A stretch of 64,000 nt of DNA from Heliocybe sulcata (taxonomy: Eukaryota; Basidiomycota; Agaricomycetes; Gloeophyllales; Gloeophyllaceae): positions 173,321 through 237,320 of the forward strand of contig ML213510.1 in assembly GCA_004369045.1 (NCBI GenBank), in the 5' to 3' direction. Position 1 is the stretch's first letter, and every line of letters begins with the position of its first letter. The notes below the pieces were generated by a model. It was not told where the DNA came from, made no database searches, and worked only from the letters and a program-made list of their open reading frames with translations. Shown here in pieces: positions 34,401 to 47,200 of the stretch. A program made the translations under genes and the position numbers.

Positions 34401-37400
34401 CAGCACACCTGGGCGTGTGGTATGCCGTCTTGGCTGCTTGGATTGGGCTGCTCCCGTCTTCCTGAGCCTTCTAGTCATGTACCGACTTTGTAAGTTGGAG
34501 TTCCTACAGCAGGACTTGGTCCGCAGAGACCGGGTACGGTTATACATCATCCTTCGGCATGAGCTGGCCTTCGTCTTGTCAAAGACGGCTTGACTATGGA
34601 CCTGTTCCCATCACGATTCACAATTTCCTGTATGGCTCCCAGTATCTCCTTTCCTCCAACGAAGTGTTGACCGGCTTGAGAGCTCTGACTGAATGCTGTT
34701 TGCACTAGCTCATCCACTTGGAATTGTCGTACTCTATTCGAAAATCAGTAATTCCGTATCAGGTACCTAGTAGCCGAGCATCCACAAGTGCCTTACATTC
34801 GCATTTTCTGACAGAATAATCCTGATGACGCCCTCGACCAGATTCTTATAAAGCTTCAGATCCCGCGCAGCTCTCGAGCCCGCCTTGACCAGATACGACC
34901 AGTTCCGCGCTGGGCGGCTGCCGACACCTATCCCAACTAATAATAGCTGGCCGCCAGTCGGGCTGACGAGATGCTGCTTGCGCGCTCTGTACCGGGGTCC
35001 CTCTCGAGACTGATGATATCCAAATATTATTGTATATATGCTCCCGTGCCCTCTGTCGCGACGTTCGCATTTCGGCTTATTCCGAGGAGGCAATTATATG
35101 ATGCCATTAATGTTTGTCCTCGCACGGTCGTGCATTCACATCAACTTCTTGTGGAACATTGCAAGGTCGCAGCCGAACTCGTCCTGCTAAACAGACGCGT
35201 CATATCCATACGCGTATGCCAGCAGATCGGTGAGTCTGTACCCTTGCGTGAGACTTGACCAGGCGCCGCAGGTCACTATAACTCTTATCGTCGTGTGACC
35301 ACCACGCCCAGTGATTGGCATTGTAGTTGAACCTTGCAATCAATTCTTGACATGACCGGTCAAGGCACAATGTGCCCCAGAACCGCTTAGGTTTCTGGCT
35401 CCACAACTTCGTTCGCTTAGCATCGCCGAGTGTCCACAACACTCAGAAGTCTGCTTGGTAAGGCAATGGTGTCAGCCATGCGCTCGAGGCGGCGGTCTCG
35501 AGCCCGAAGTCCTATTTCCTTGACTACGCTATGTGCCATCCATCTGCGTTATGTGAGGTCGGCGGTACGTGCACTCATTTTTTCCATCCCAAAGGGTATC
35601 TGACGCCGTGCGGTAGTGGCACGCAGCAAAATGGATATCCATCAATACTGAGAGCAACCCGTGGCTACACATCACTCTCGCACCCCAAGATTGCGGGCTT
35701 TACAGAACCCTTGCAGTCAGCGGGGACGTCCTTGGTGCCCGAACGGCGAGGGTAAATTCTAACCGCTCTCGTGCGCGGCCAAACCCGACACTGGGCCCTT
35801 CTTGCCCTCGCATCGTACTTCTTTTAAGGACCTCTATGATGTGGATTCAGACCTCGGACTATTGGCACCTGATGCTCGCATACAAGCTGTTTGGGCAGGA
35901 CAGAACCTCGGCGAGCTCGCATACCTCCTAGAAGGCTCTTGCGATGATCGTGACGACTCGTTCAGTTGACAAGCTCGCTCCGAAGCTCCATCTCTGTGCC
36001 TTGCTCTCCGTCCGCCTTTCGGACACGAACAAAGTTCGCGGAAGCGGCAGGCACGTGTCTGGTAATCTCGCAGAAACTCGCTATGGCCGGGGTTCTCCCG
36101 CCTCTTCGTCCTCCAGCCCCCGTGGAAGTGCTTCTAGCTTCAGGCAGACGTCACCGCTCCTGCACTACAGTACATGGAATTGAATGCTCTCCGATGTGGG
36201 GGGCTTAATCCCGCTCCGAGCCATCAAACTGGGAGAGGTGTCCTGCGCCACTGGAAGATTTCCTTTGCTAGTCGCGGGACCTAAGAAGCTTGCAGGCGGA
36301 CGACTGGGGCTGGACTCTGGCTGGACTCGTCTGTTCGTTGTCTTCCTACGAACGGTGTCGAGGGCACGAAGTCTCGCTTAATAATATTACCTTTCTCCGA
36401 GCTTTCTTGAAGAGCTCGCATTTATCAACGGACTGCGACACGCAAAGCAGCAGCGACGGATGAAGGGCTCGACCTCGGTCGTTTACCCAGGGCCCGCCTC
36501 GTTGCGAGTGGCATGGGACCAGTTGGCCTGGTGTCTATTTGTGGCCGGTGGGAAGGTCTCGGGTACGTCAGACGATTCTGATGTTCCCCTTCTGCGGCTT
36601 TCTCGAGCTACGTCGTCGCCCTTCCAAACATACACTCGCCGGACGTGCATCGCGTCATGCGTTCAAGCTATCTTCTGATGCCGAACTCTGTCGTCGGGAT
36701 TGGAAAGTAGTGGCCAAGTTGCCATCCCTATAGCAAGCAGTTGTGGGCCATCCAGCGACAGGCTCTGCTGGTTCAAGCTGATCCTACTGCTCTTGAAGTT
36801 TCTAATACCGCTCCTACCTCTTACATGGCCGCATAACAGCTTCAATGCGATCGCTCGAAGAGGACTGTGTATATCACGACGGCCCAGTTATGACATGACG
36901 TGGTGCCATCACCCTCGGAGAAACTTGTGAAGTGGGAACGAGGCAAGCCAACCTATTCCTTGTGTTGATTGCGCTCGAATGATTCAATAAGACCGTTAGA
37001 CATCGCATACCGATACCTTGTCCCCGGAGTAAGTCAACACAGTTGTCATTGCTCTGCGTTCAAGCACTTCCACTGTACGTATTCATGTGAGAATGTTCCC
37101 CGCGTTGTTCTGGAACAGAGGTCACCTGGCATTTCCTCCCACCTTTGTCCTGCCTCTGCCGACAAGATGGAAGATTTTGTAACATGACTGCTGGATCGAT
37201 GAACATGGAAGGTATGTCGTATCCTGATTGCGAATTGTAAGTCGGGGTCTAGCAATGGATGACCAGCAGCGTGAGATGTCCATTGTGGTCGGTTACGAGG
37301 GTCCCGTACAGTGGCTGAACAAGCAGGCTAAATATACCGACCACCTTAAGCGATGTATACGCGAGGACCAACGTTCGCCTCTCAAGAAACCCAGCCCTAG

Positions 37401-38393
37401 GTCCAGCCACATCCCAGGTGCAAGATAAACCGAAGAGAAACACTCAGAGTCTGTATTAGACTCCCTTTCAGCACCCTCGCACTCAGATAACTGGTCGTGA
37501 AAGATCCTCATCTCTAAGGGGGGCCGTATAGGTTGCCGCGAAGATTTGACGACGCTTTCCTGCGGACTTCCGCTGTCTCGACTAAGGCACCGGACGATAA
37601 TGTATAAGTCCGTCGGAGGAGGCGCCAAACACCTGGAAGTCATACTGGACTCGGAGCTTGGAGACAATCAGAAGCACAGAGATAGCTCGCCGAAGAAACC
37701 ACTCCTGCTTCCGAGCCCGAATTGGAAAACCGGAGGTCGGGGCAGAGCGCACCTACACGCTCGGTCAATTCAGAAGCGCCCGCGTCCGGAGCCGAGATAG
37801 TGGTGGGACCCCAACATCTGCTGTCTCTCGAGCTGAGGGTGGCCTCGATAGCAAATATGAACCCTCCAACGGAAGAGTTGGTCAGAAACCTGATTCCGAA
37901 TATATCGTCACTCTCGCGGGAGGCGGATGTCAATTGCAGATTCCGACGGCATCCACAATCCCATGTGTAGGCTCCCAGAAGTTCGCATGAGTTCTATCTT
38001 CCTAAAGACGAATAATGTTGCGAGGAAGTGATTAACTGGGGGTGAGCGCCTTCTATAACAGCAGATATCGCATTGCCAGAATTAAGTTCCACATACTGGT
38101 ATCGATTGCGTCGTGACATACGCAGTTCCGTCGGTAACCAGTAAACCGTGGGACGCGTGCACCGTTTGACAGTCTCACGGGCGAAGGGTCTGTCAGGGAG
38201 AAATGCCGTAAGGACGCCACAAAGGCGAGAGCTGAGAAAATATCGCCGCGTCGCAGGGACGCGCCGGTGCAGGTAGAGAGGGAGGCTGATTAAATGCATC
38301 CGCAGAGGACGGCCGACGCGGCCGCTGAGCTTGGCGCAGGGAAAGTATTACAACTCATGCAGGCGCTCGAACTCTGCGTGCGCCGAGCCTGGG
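31431..38393. other. Gene-poor region with possible gene relics
   Basis: About 7 kb without an intact gene. The first 200 bp left of 31640 are probably promoter and 5' UTR of the Ecl1-like gene. Short coherent coding-like segments occur without a complete frame: minus strand about 34570-34740 and 34770-34930, and plus strand about 35820-35967. They are separated by stops and no matching splice pattern was found, which suggests degraded genes. No terminal repeats, reverse transcriptase or transposase motif was recognised. Confidence 0.45.
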
Positions 38394-40553
38394 CTACGGA
38401 ATCAGCTCATTCCAGAGCGAAACGCAAGTCTCCAGGAGGGATTTCTCGTTGATGACCTGCATCATCGCCATCCTTGTGCGGTGCATGCCCTCGGGGACAT
38501 CCTAAGTCGGAAGCAAGGTATTAGGAACGCAGCATCAAACGTGAGCTGCTAAGTAATACTGACGTCCAGAACCTCAGCGACCCCACGCGAGCTCATGTCT
38601 TGTGAGCGGAGCATTTTGTTCATGCGAAATCTGCAGATGTGTTGTACGAGTCGGGCGATGTCGAAGACTGGTTCCTCGTCCCTGTGAGATGCGTCCCACA
38701 ATTGTTTGCGGGCGAGATGCGACGCATCTCTGCCAGCGCAGGGTGCCAACGGGTCCCCAGGCGTCCGAGTCCGGCACTCGGGATCGATTTCGGCGCTGGA
38801 GGCCCCATCCGACACCACCTCATCCGCATCACTCTCATTCAGCATTTCCGCCTCCAGCTCTAGCTGTGTGACGGCAAGTTGTGTGAACTCCGCATCAGCG
38901 CCTAGGCTCTTTGATCCCCGGCGATGCAGCACAATCAGCGCACAGAGGGTCCATAGCCGATCGCTGATTTTCCCGTCGCTGTTGAGACATAGAGCGCTTC
39001 GGTCAGTGCGGGAGTCTTGCTGAGCGCCGTCATCCACGGAATGGTAATACACAAGGCTGGACCCAGTCCAGGTGTCGCCGGGGAGATGCGGTGCATTTGC
39101 CAACAGAGCAGCCAAATCAATGCCTTCACAGAGACTTGACTCAGACGATGTCAAATCTTCGGTGGTCCAGTGAACAGCGTCCCATTCGTTGCCGTCAATC
39201 ATGAATCCGTATCGAACCAACAAGGACGCATTTGAGAGACGCTCCCCGTAAGTATTGAACACCTCTGTATCGGCAGTGATAGGGCGATTGGACACCATGT
39301 CGCAGGTGTTGTCCTTTTCCTTCGGTAAGTTGGACTCAGGAGACTTCGCCCGCGCCCGTGGTTCGTCGTCCGATCGTATGGCTTTTGTTGTAGCAAGTGG
39401 TGACGAGGAGCTGCCATCCATCAGCAATTCATCACTTTCGTTGTCATGCGGGCATTCAGACAAGGCCCCACAGCTTACGCAGACGTCGAAGTCACTCTGC
39501 ATGTGAATGCACATGTCAGTTCATGGAGACAGACGTGCCGCAATTGCCATACCTCGAGGTGTACATGATTCTCGTTCGTATGGTCGAACCTGATGATATC
39601 ATCCGTCGAGTTGGACGATGATCCAGAATGATACAATCAGAGCATATGTAAGGACGGCAGATGACGGACAGAGAAGCAAGATATCACGTACACATCTGCA
39701 ATGGGTACCATGGAAAGGCCATGATACGCATCGACCAGAAAAGCACGAGAGGAAACCAGGGCATAGGCGCGATAATAGTCGGCGGCGGAGCTTAGGAGGC
39801 CCATTCTGTCCATCAAGGGCTGGACAATGGTATCGTAGTAATCATCAATGTCGCCCTGTGAAGTTCCATTTATCTCAGTCCACATGCAAAAGCCGGTTAA
39901 GGGTGCAAAGCTACCTACTAGTATATCCTCTCCAGATTCGTTGTTACGAAGTTCATTCTCGACTTCAGTACCGACGAGCCAGACTCTGGCCTGATCGCCG
40001 TCCGATGCGTCTTGGGGATCGAACAGCAAATGACTCTGATCAGTCCCCCAGAACAAAGCCAGATCGACGGCGTCCGGTAATGACAGGAGATATCCGTGCC
40101 AATCCGACCGGTCGCCTAGAATTCTATAATATGAATCTCTGTCAGTCAAGCTTCGGCGGCGACGGGGTTTATCAGGGCGTAGAGCGCTCTGGAGGCGGAG
40201 AGTATACGTACAGCTCTCCATGAAGAGCCAGAGCGAGAGAAAGGTGTGCACCGTGGCCATATGGAATTGGACTGATGTACCTTGACAGAGAACATGTTCG
40301 CGTAGAGAGGACCGCTGTCTTTGGAATCTTGACAACTACAAGCAGTGCTCTGAGTACTTTACATAGTATACCGTAACCCTCAGGCAGTGAAAGACGGAGA
40401 CTTACGTGTCAGAGGAAACGCAAGATAATCTCTCTTTGCGCGGACACCGATTCCAGTCGGGGTTGTCGTTATTTCAAGGCGAGGGTCCACTTCGATCTCC
40501 TGTTCACTGCACCATTTCATAAGTTTCGCAATCTTTTGTGATGCGGTACCCAT
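38394..40553 (-). CDS. SET-domain protein lysine methyltransferase (SETD6/Rkm-like)
   Basis: Predicted 572 aa in seven exons: 40406-40553, 40212-40335, 39919-40123, 39692-39855, 39553-39589, 38564-39496, 38394-38501. The split SET domain begins with GIGVRAKRDY at about residue 39. It continues with IPKTAVLSTRTCSLS and an alpha-helical insert, then MVPIADVFDHTNENHV (core NH motif) and the catalytic Tyr segment FNTYGERLSNASLLVRYGF. This layout matches the non-histone methyltransferases of the Rubisco-LSMT/SETD3/SETD6/Rkm group, which use S-adenosylmethionine. Between the NH motif and the Tyr segment lies a Cys/His cluster, CVSCGALSECPHD, followed by about 60 disordered residues. The C-terminal helices (RLVQHICRFRMNKML) resemble the substrate-binding half. 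The target protein cannot be told from sequence. Confidence 0.88.
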
Positions 40554-40881
40554 AGGTGTCGGCCTCTGTTGCACAGACAGTGACCAACAACAGAAATATG
40601 ATTATTGTTACAGAATTTCGAGCGCGAATGCGACCCTGGAGTAGTAACGTGGCCGTGGAGAAGAACAAACCGATTACGATCGGTGGCACTGCCTGCCAAG
40701 TCGTCCGAGAGTTAGAATAGGAGCCGAACAGAAATATCGACAAGAACAACCATAGCATTACGCAGTCTAATAAGGTACCTATCCGGTTAAAAGCTCGGAC
40801 GCTCTACGACGACTATTATCGACTCGAAATCACAATAAAGTCTAACACTACAACGTATGAGATATACGAAAGAGGAGTCTA
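40554..40881. other. Intergenic upstream of the SET gene
   Basis: 328 bp between the SET gene start and the stop of the serine dehydratase gene; presumably the SET promoter and the dehydratase 3' UTR. No coding sequence is supported. Confidence 0.45.
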
Positions 40882-43800
40882 TTAACAAGCCGGCACAGTC
40901 AGTGGAATCTTTACAGTGGTCTGCCCCGAAGTCAGCCTAGCGTCAGATAGGATGCTAACACAGACAAACCCACCGCGAGACCCTAACCAAAAACCATGTT
41001 AGCATCCTCCATACGGATCGAACCCGCAAGACCGCAGACTCACAGACAAACTCGTCTCCTTATACTTAACGCTCATATCCGCCGCCGTAACACGCATTGC
41101 CTCAATCGCCTCGTCCAAGGTGACGCTGTACACTCCGTCGCTTGCCATCGACAGCTGCGCCGCCGTAATCGCTTTCACCGCTATAAAGGTACGCAAGCAT
41201 CAGGGATCGAGTCTTAGTGTAATCGATGGTTGGTAGGAGCCAACGTACCTCCGAGGCTGTTCCGCTCCTACACGAATAGCGTTGACAGTAGCATTAGCAA
41301 ATCAAACAATCAACTCCCGTCCCGAAACCACCTAGCACAAGGACGTGAGATGGAACACTAGCACTTACTATACATGGCACCTGCACCAGCCCATCGATAG
41401 GGTCGCACGTCAAGCCTAGATTATGTTCTATCCAAGCCAATCAACGTTAGATCTACCACTGAAAAGGACACGAAATCAAAATAGCAGCGGGAGTTCGTAC
41501 GCACCGATACCAATTTCTGCAGCCTATACCAAACCGGGTCATATATCATATCATACGTCACGTCTCCAACGAGGTGAGAGCGTTGGGCGCACCTGCAGAA
41601 CGGTTTCGGGGGTCGCTGTACGGTGTGTGGTTAGTATGTAGATAGGATCGAATGGTGAGACGGAGCAAGGAAGGCTGGCGAGACCCCTACCTCCCATGCA
41701 CGCAGCAAACCCGGCAGCAGCCATCGAACATGCCACTAACAGCCCAACATATCATGTCAGCAGACCACTAGTCTGTACAGGCAAGAGCACAAGCCTACCT
41801 CCGACTTCAGCCTGGCATCCACCCTCAGCAGCCGAGATCGTGCTGCCCCGCTTGAACAGCATGCCCACCGCCTGTTAAATCCGCCTTGGTACTGCTCCTT
41901 CTCATAAGGACCTGGACGAGAGGGACTCACAGCAGCAGTCAATAAAAACGTCTGGATATTCTTCTCCGGGTCGTCGCTCACAAACTTGACCCACCAATCA
42001 ATGTTCCGCTTCAACGGAATATAGGGTAGGGAAAAAGCAAGCGCACCTCAACAATATACTTCAACACTGCCGGAATCACACCAGCAGCCCCGTTCGTCGG
42101 GCTAGTAACAATCCGTCCACCACCCGCGTTAACTTCGTTCACGGCGATGGCGTAGCATGAGAGGAAGTCCATTGCTGGGATGACTGTCTTTCGCTGCTCG
42201 ACGCTGCGATTGAGTTCAAGTTCAAGCTGAGGGAGACGGGACTCACAGGTGGCATAGGCAACATCGGGTGGTCGAATGCGCCCACAACGCGCGCCACAGA
42301 CTTCTTACTACTTCTTCGCTTACCTTCTGATGGACTTGCAATCGTCGAAGCTCGCCCCTCCTCCGCCGGGCCCTCGATCGACCCTGCTGACATGGGCTGC
42401 TGGGGCGCGTCGATGGAGGGGACGTGTGGCGAGGCGAGGCCGGGATAAAACCTGTACCATGATTCCATCATATTAACGCCGCTCACCTGTAATGGGCGCA
42501 AGCGGAGAAAGGAAGCACGTACCCCCTCATCAACCGCCTATAGAGCATGGGCGCCCTCCTCCTCAGCCCCAGCCGCCCGGGAAGGGTCGTTTCGGCAGTG
42601 CCGACGCCCGACCGGATGCAGTCGTCCATCACCATCCATATGCGCATCAACTGTAATTTGGTAAGCTCGGCGACATGCTGCGTAGAATATAGACAGAGCC
42701 GAACTTTGTCATGAATATCATCCTCGCTCAGCCCAAAGGACATCTCGTTGTCGAATACGATCTGCGCAATCGTCATCTATTATTCGTGCTGCTCAGCAAT
42801 CGTCAACTAGTCCTTCACTGCGCATATACTTACGTTGTGTTTCCTGGTAAGAGCCAGCAGCGACTCCCCCGTCGTAAACGGGTAAGGCGGTCCCGATGCT
42901 CCGCCAGCCCGTTCTGCGTCGCCGGGCTCCGAGATGTGTGATTGATGTAGACGAGCCCCGTGCACGGCGGATTTATCGACGCCTTTGTAGAAGAGGTTTT
43001 CGTCCACTGTGAAGAGTCAGATATAAACTTGGATGGGAAGAGGATGGTGAGTGCCTTTGGTTTTTTCATTTACTACGAACCCTCCGCCGACGCTATCACG
43101 ATGTCTCTAACAAAACTCATGGAAAACGAGGAGGTTTACTCGTACCTAAAATACTCGTTCGTCGCCAACAAGTCCCCGCTCTCATCAAACACAGAAAACC
43201 TCATCCCATTCGGGTGGGTCTTGAGCACTTGGTCGAAGCGCCACAACATGTCCCTGTCCATGTCATAAGTGATCATATGCTGCCCGCCTAACAAGAGGGT
43301 CTTGTTCTCTTGGATAGTGGCATAGCGGGAGGGAATTGTGCCGGTGTCTATTGTCTCGGGATCCGAGCCTTCTAGGCCTAGGAGGATGGCTTGCGGCGTG
43401 TGGTGACCTTTACCTAAAATCACAACATTAACGACTATATAGCTTGCTCTGTGTCACGAACCTGTGGCGGCCAGAGAGCCGTATCTGGTGGAGAATTGGA
43501 TTGTGAAACAGACTATGTTGTGGATGTTACTTACAATGTTATCTTGACTGTTTTGACCTGGATACCATGTCACGAAAGACAAAACATCAACGGATATCTG
43601 GTGATTACCTTCTCTAGGAGACCGAGTTCTTGCAGGTCCGTGATGAAGATTCTCCCAGCTCTCATGGGGCCCACTGTATGCGAACTGCTCGGGCCCACTG
43701 CAACAACCCAGGGCATTCTGCATATCGCCGTAGCACACCAAAATGAACTGCTCACTGACCACCGATACTGAACAGATCGAACGTTGATATAACGGCATGC

Positions 43801-43970
43801 TGTGGGCCTGGGGGGACCGCATCCACCTCCTCCCGCACTGCTACCGTGCTCTCAAACCGACATGGCGAGACATTACCTGGCCATGCACTTCGACTGGGCT
43901 TCGCAGCAGGGTGACGGAACGAGTGCGACGACCGGAGGAGACGGGTTGCAGCAACCGTCGAACGGAGCAT
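40882..43970 (-). CDS. Iron-sulfur L-serine dehydratase, bacterial type, with mitochondrial presequence
   Basis: Deaminates L-serine to pyruvate and ammonia using a [4Fe-4S] cluster instead of PLP. Predicted 617 aa, 21 exons (upper to lower): 43760-43970, 43609-43697, 43535-43557, 43462-43484, 43146-43413, 43055-43092, 42834-43006, 42705-42776, 42523-42650, 42247-42451, 42047-42193, 41931-41984, 41799-41871, 41691-41735, 41593-41615, 41505-41523, 41369-41427, 41249-41267, 41044-41180, 40974-40982, 40882-40920. Residues 1-50 are Arg/Ser-rich like a mitochondrial presequence. Then [20 protein letters not shown] starts the beta domain. The alpha domain shows [32 protein letters not shown] and VPCIERNSLG, the three internal cluster cysteines. 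The protein ends in a Cys (TVPAC), as expected for the fourth ligand in bacterial enzymes. A Ser/Lys-rich insert of about 60 residues separates the domains. Exon 20 is 9 nt. Confidence 0.94.
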
Positions 43971-44285
43971 ATTGTGTGTGCTCACTGCAAGGCTCAGTTA
44001 GATAGAGGTTTCGGCGTCAGACGGGGCGGCACAAGGAGTATATTATTACGGTTATGGCTGTCCGTAACAAAGAGCGCGTCTAAGATTGAAAGGGGCTTGA
44101 TCGGACGGGACAACCGAGCCCGCGAATTTGGCGACGCGACGGGTCTGCCGCCTTCTCTGTTACCGACAATCGTGGTTGCTGGCGACGACGACGAATAAAC
44201 TGTACAGGGCATACGACCACCACCGTGCATAACCTCTCGTTCTCGACGCTCGGGTTGATCCCCTGCAGCTCGCTTTCTTTTCAAC
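43971..44285. promoter_or_regulatory. Bidirectional upstream region of serine dehydratase and the RhoGAP gene
   Basis: 315 bp between divergent start codons; both core promoters must lie here. No known motif was assigned. Confidence 0.5.
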
Positions 44286-47200
44286 ATGCCTGCCAGCTCC
44301 CCCTCCTCCTCGCGCGACCGTCTCCGTCCTAGCGACTCCGTCTCCTCGCACAACGTCAACCGAATGACACAATCTGCATCAAATGCCGCTCTGCACCAGG
44401 TCCACGCCGCAGTCAGTCTCGAGGCCGCTCTCGCCTCCCATGCCAACGCACCTTCCCCGCATTTGGCTGCTCTCGAGCAGATCCTGACGGAGCGCAACAA
44501 CCTCTCTTCTCAGAATGCCCAGCTATGGAAACTTATCGAGAAACAGCGGTCCGCATACAACCATGTTCTGAAAGAGGTCGATCGCCTGAGGTCGGAGCGC
44601 GACGCCTACAAGTCGCGTTTGCATGGGTTGGGAGAGAGCACTGAGCTTCTGGGAAAGAGAGCAGACAAGGAAAGGTCACTTAGGTCCTCTCCGTCCAATT
44701 CAAAATTGAAGGGACGAGCGGAAGAGGGCGATCCGAGACTATTCAGGAACCACTCGGACGACCAAGGTTCGTCGGCAGTGCATTCGCGACTCTGTAAACT
44801 CAAACTCCATCCGCTTAGTTACTCCAAAGCATCGCAATCATAAGCTATCCTCGACTCGGTCACAAGAAGCGTTACGAAAAGCGGAGAGAAAGAATTCGAC
44901 CGATGTGAGTATCTCTATTATCTGCCTTTCCCTTGCGCTTATCGGTTGGGCAGCCCCATACGCCAACGACGCCCTCCCGCCCTCAAATTACTGTACCACA
45001 CCCGCCTGAGCCCGACCCGTCCTCCTCCGCGTCACCCACCGACCTCCCATACGCATCTTCCTCCGACGCCGCCTCACCGCCCGAGATCCGCGTTGCCAAT
45101 ACCCAGCCTCTTGCCATTCCCCTACGAAAATCCAGCATGTCTGCCAGTATCACCTCTCTCGAGCGCCCGAGCGGTGCCTCTTCCTCTTCTCTCAATTCCA
45201 ACTCCGATATCTCGATACCTGCGACCACCCTCTCTCCACCGCCGCTCACGACTTCTCCGCCCGTCGCGCAGCAACTAGACGCTCTCGCACCCCCCACTCG
45301 CGGTCCTGGTCTTTCACGAGAATCCCAAATTTCCCTCCCAGACGAGGCACGGCGCTACATTGCCAGCATGGCCACGCCCGTCTCGAGTCCGCAAATCGGT
45401 GCCTTCACGAACCACGACGTACGCTCCGAGTCGCCGGCGTCGCTCGCTCCGGAATCCGTCACCGCGTCCCGGGACCCTTCTCCCTTGTCCAATGGCCACG
45501 GCATACCGTCGACGGTGAGAGAAGACGAAGAGTTCCTCGACATGGGCGATGAGGAGAGCGCCAGCGCCAGCGACTTTGCTCTGGACCCGGAATCCGAGCC
45601 CCTCACGGAGAAGACGCCCACGGCGCCCACGCACAAAGCCCGTGCGCCCCCGCCGGCTATGGAAGACTTCCCCCTCCCGCCCTCCTCGCACCCCGACGCG
45701 CTCGCCCCCGACAGTACCTCCACCTCCTACCAATCCCACACCCTCTCGCTCTCCAACCCCGGCTCGCCACACGTCCCCGGCGCGACGTTCCGCGCGCTGC
45801 CCCTTCTCCCGCACGACCTCCCCTACACGCGTGTGCACGTCAGCCACTCGAGCATCAAGCCCAATGAGCGGGGAAAGGAGGTGTTGTCGTTCGTGATCAG
45901 CGTGGAGCCGGGGCGAGGAAAGGAGCCGTGGAAGGTGGAGAAGCTGTTTAGTGATGTGTTGGTGTTGGACCAGAGGGTGCGGGCAGGGGTGGGGAAGGGA
46001 GTGACAAAGAAGATCGCGAGTTTGCCGGATGGGAAGCTGTGGCGGGATCGGGCGCCTGTGAAGGCAGATCAGAGGAAGGTGCGTGTCCTGTCTGTGACTG
46101 ACACAGCGGGTCGGCTGCTGAATGGCTTGGTGGGGTAGGCAGCGTTGGAGACTTACTTGCAGAGTCTTATCAACCTTCCGGTGAAGAACAAGGATGAGGT
46201 TATTGCCTTCTTTACGTCTGATATTGTACGCGATGCGAACAGGCCTGTATTCCAGCCTGGGTACAAGGAGGGATACTTGACCAAGCGGGGGAAGAACTTC
46301 GGGGGCTGGAAGTTAAGGTACTTCGTTTTGAATGGCCCTGTCTTGGAGTATTACGAGAGCGTGCGTCCTCTTCTTCCTACGCAACTCACCAAGTCCCTGC
46401 TGACTTTGTGTGCAGCGAGGAGGCGCACACCTCGGCTCGATCACCATCACGAGCGCTCAAATTGGACGGCAGCAGCAGAAGACGGGAGTTTTGTCTGAAG
46501 CTGAAGCTGAAAACGAGTATCGGCACGCGTTCCTGATTATCGAGGCGAAGAAGGGGCCAAACGGGTCCAGTCCGCGGCACGTACTCTGCGCGGAGAGCGA
46601 TGAGGAGCGGGATAATTGGGTGGATGTACTTGTGCGGTACGTCTTGGGCACGTACGATGATAGTCCGGGTGGGTCTTTGGGTGCTCCGGACATGCAGGGT
46701 GGACAGCCTCGGCCGAGTATGAGCTCGGAGCAGAATGTGAGTGTGAATGGTGCGGCGAATGGGGGAGGGGTTGTGCCCGGGAAAAGGCAGAGGGCGATGA
46801 GCAAGGATAGTATTGCGAAGGGGCCTGCGGTGCCGCTGTCGCAGTTGCCGCCGGACGGGGGGAATGCTAAGTTGTTCCAGAATATTGCACCTGCGCCTGC
46901 ATCTGGTCCTCACGTGGATGAAGCCAGTGTGAATCAGGTGCCGATCGATGACGCTAGTGCTATCTCGAGCTCGCTGCCTACCGGCTCCGGGAGCGCGCTG
47001 GATTCGGCGAGCGAGACGCTCGTGTCTGTCGGGCAACGGTCGAACTCGGAGACGGGGCATTACGCGGATATGCCTGTGGATGAAAGGCAGAGGAAGAGGC
47101 AGAGTATTCATCCGAGCTTGGCGCAGATTAAGAGTTCTTCGCATGGAGATGAGCAGGAGAGGCCACCGACGCCTGAGCAGAATGCCAATGGGAAGATGAA

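Noticed and set aside
41010-41045. tRNA-like B-box (GGTTCGATCC on the minus strand)
   Set aside because: It lies inside a 61-bp intron of the serine dehydratase gene and no cloverleaf can be formed around it.
45314-45847. Long antisense frames across the RhoGAP gene
   Set aside because: They are mirror frames of a GC-rich Pro/Ser coding region; the sense strand has the validated exon structure.
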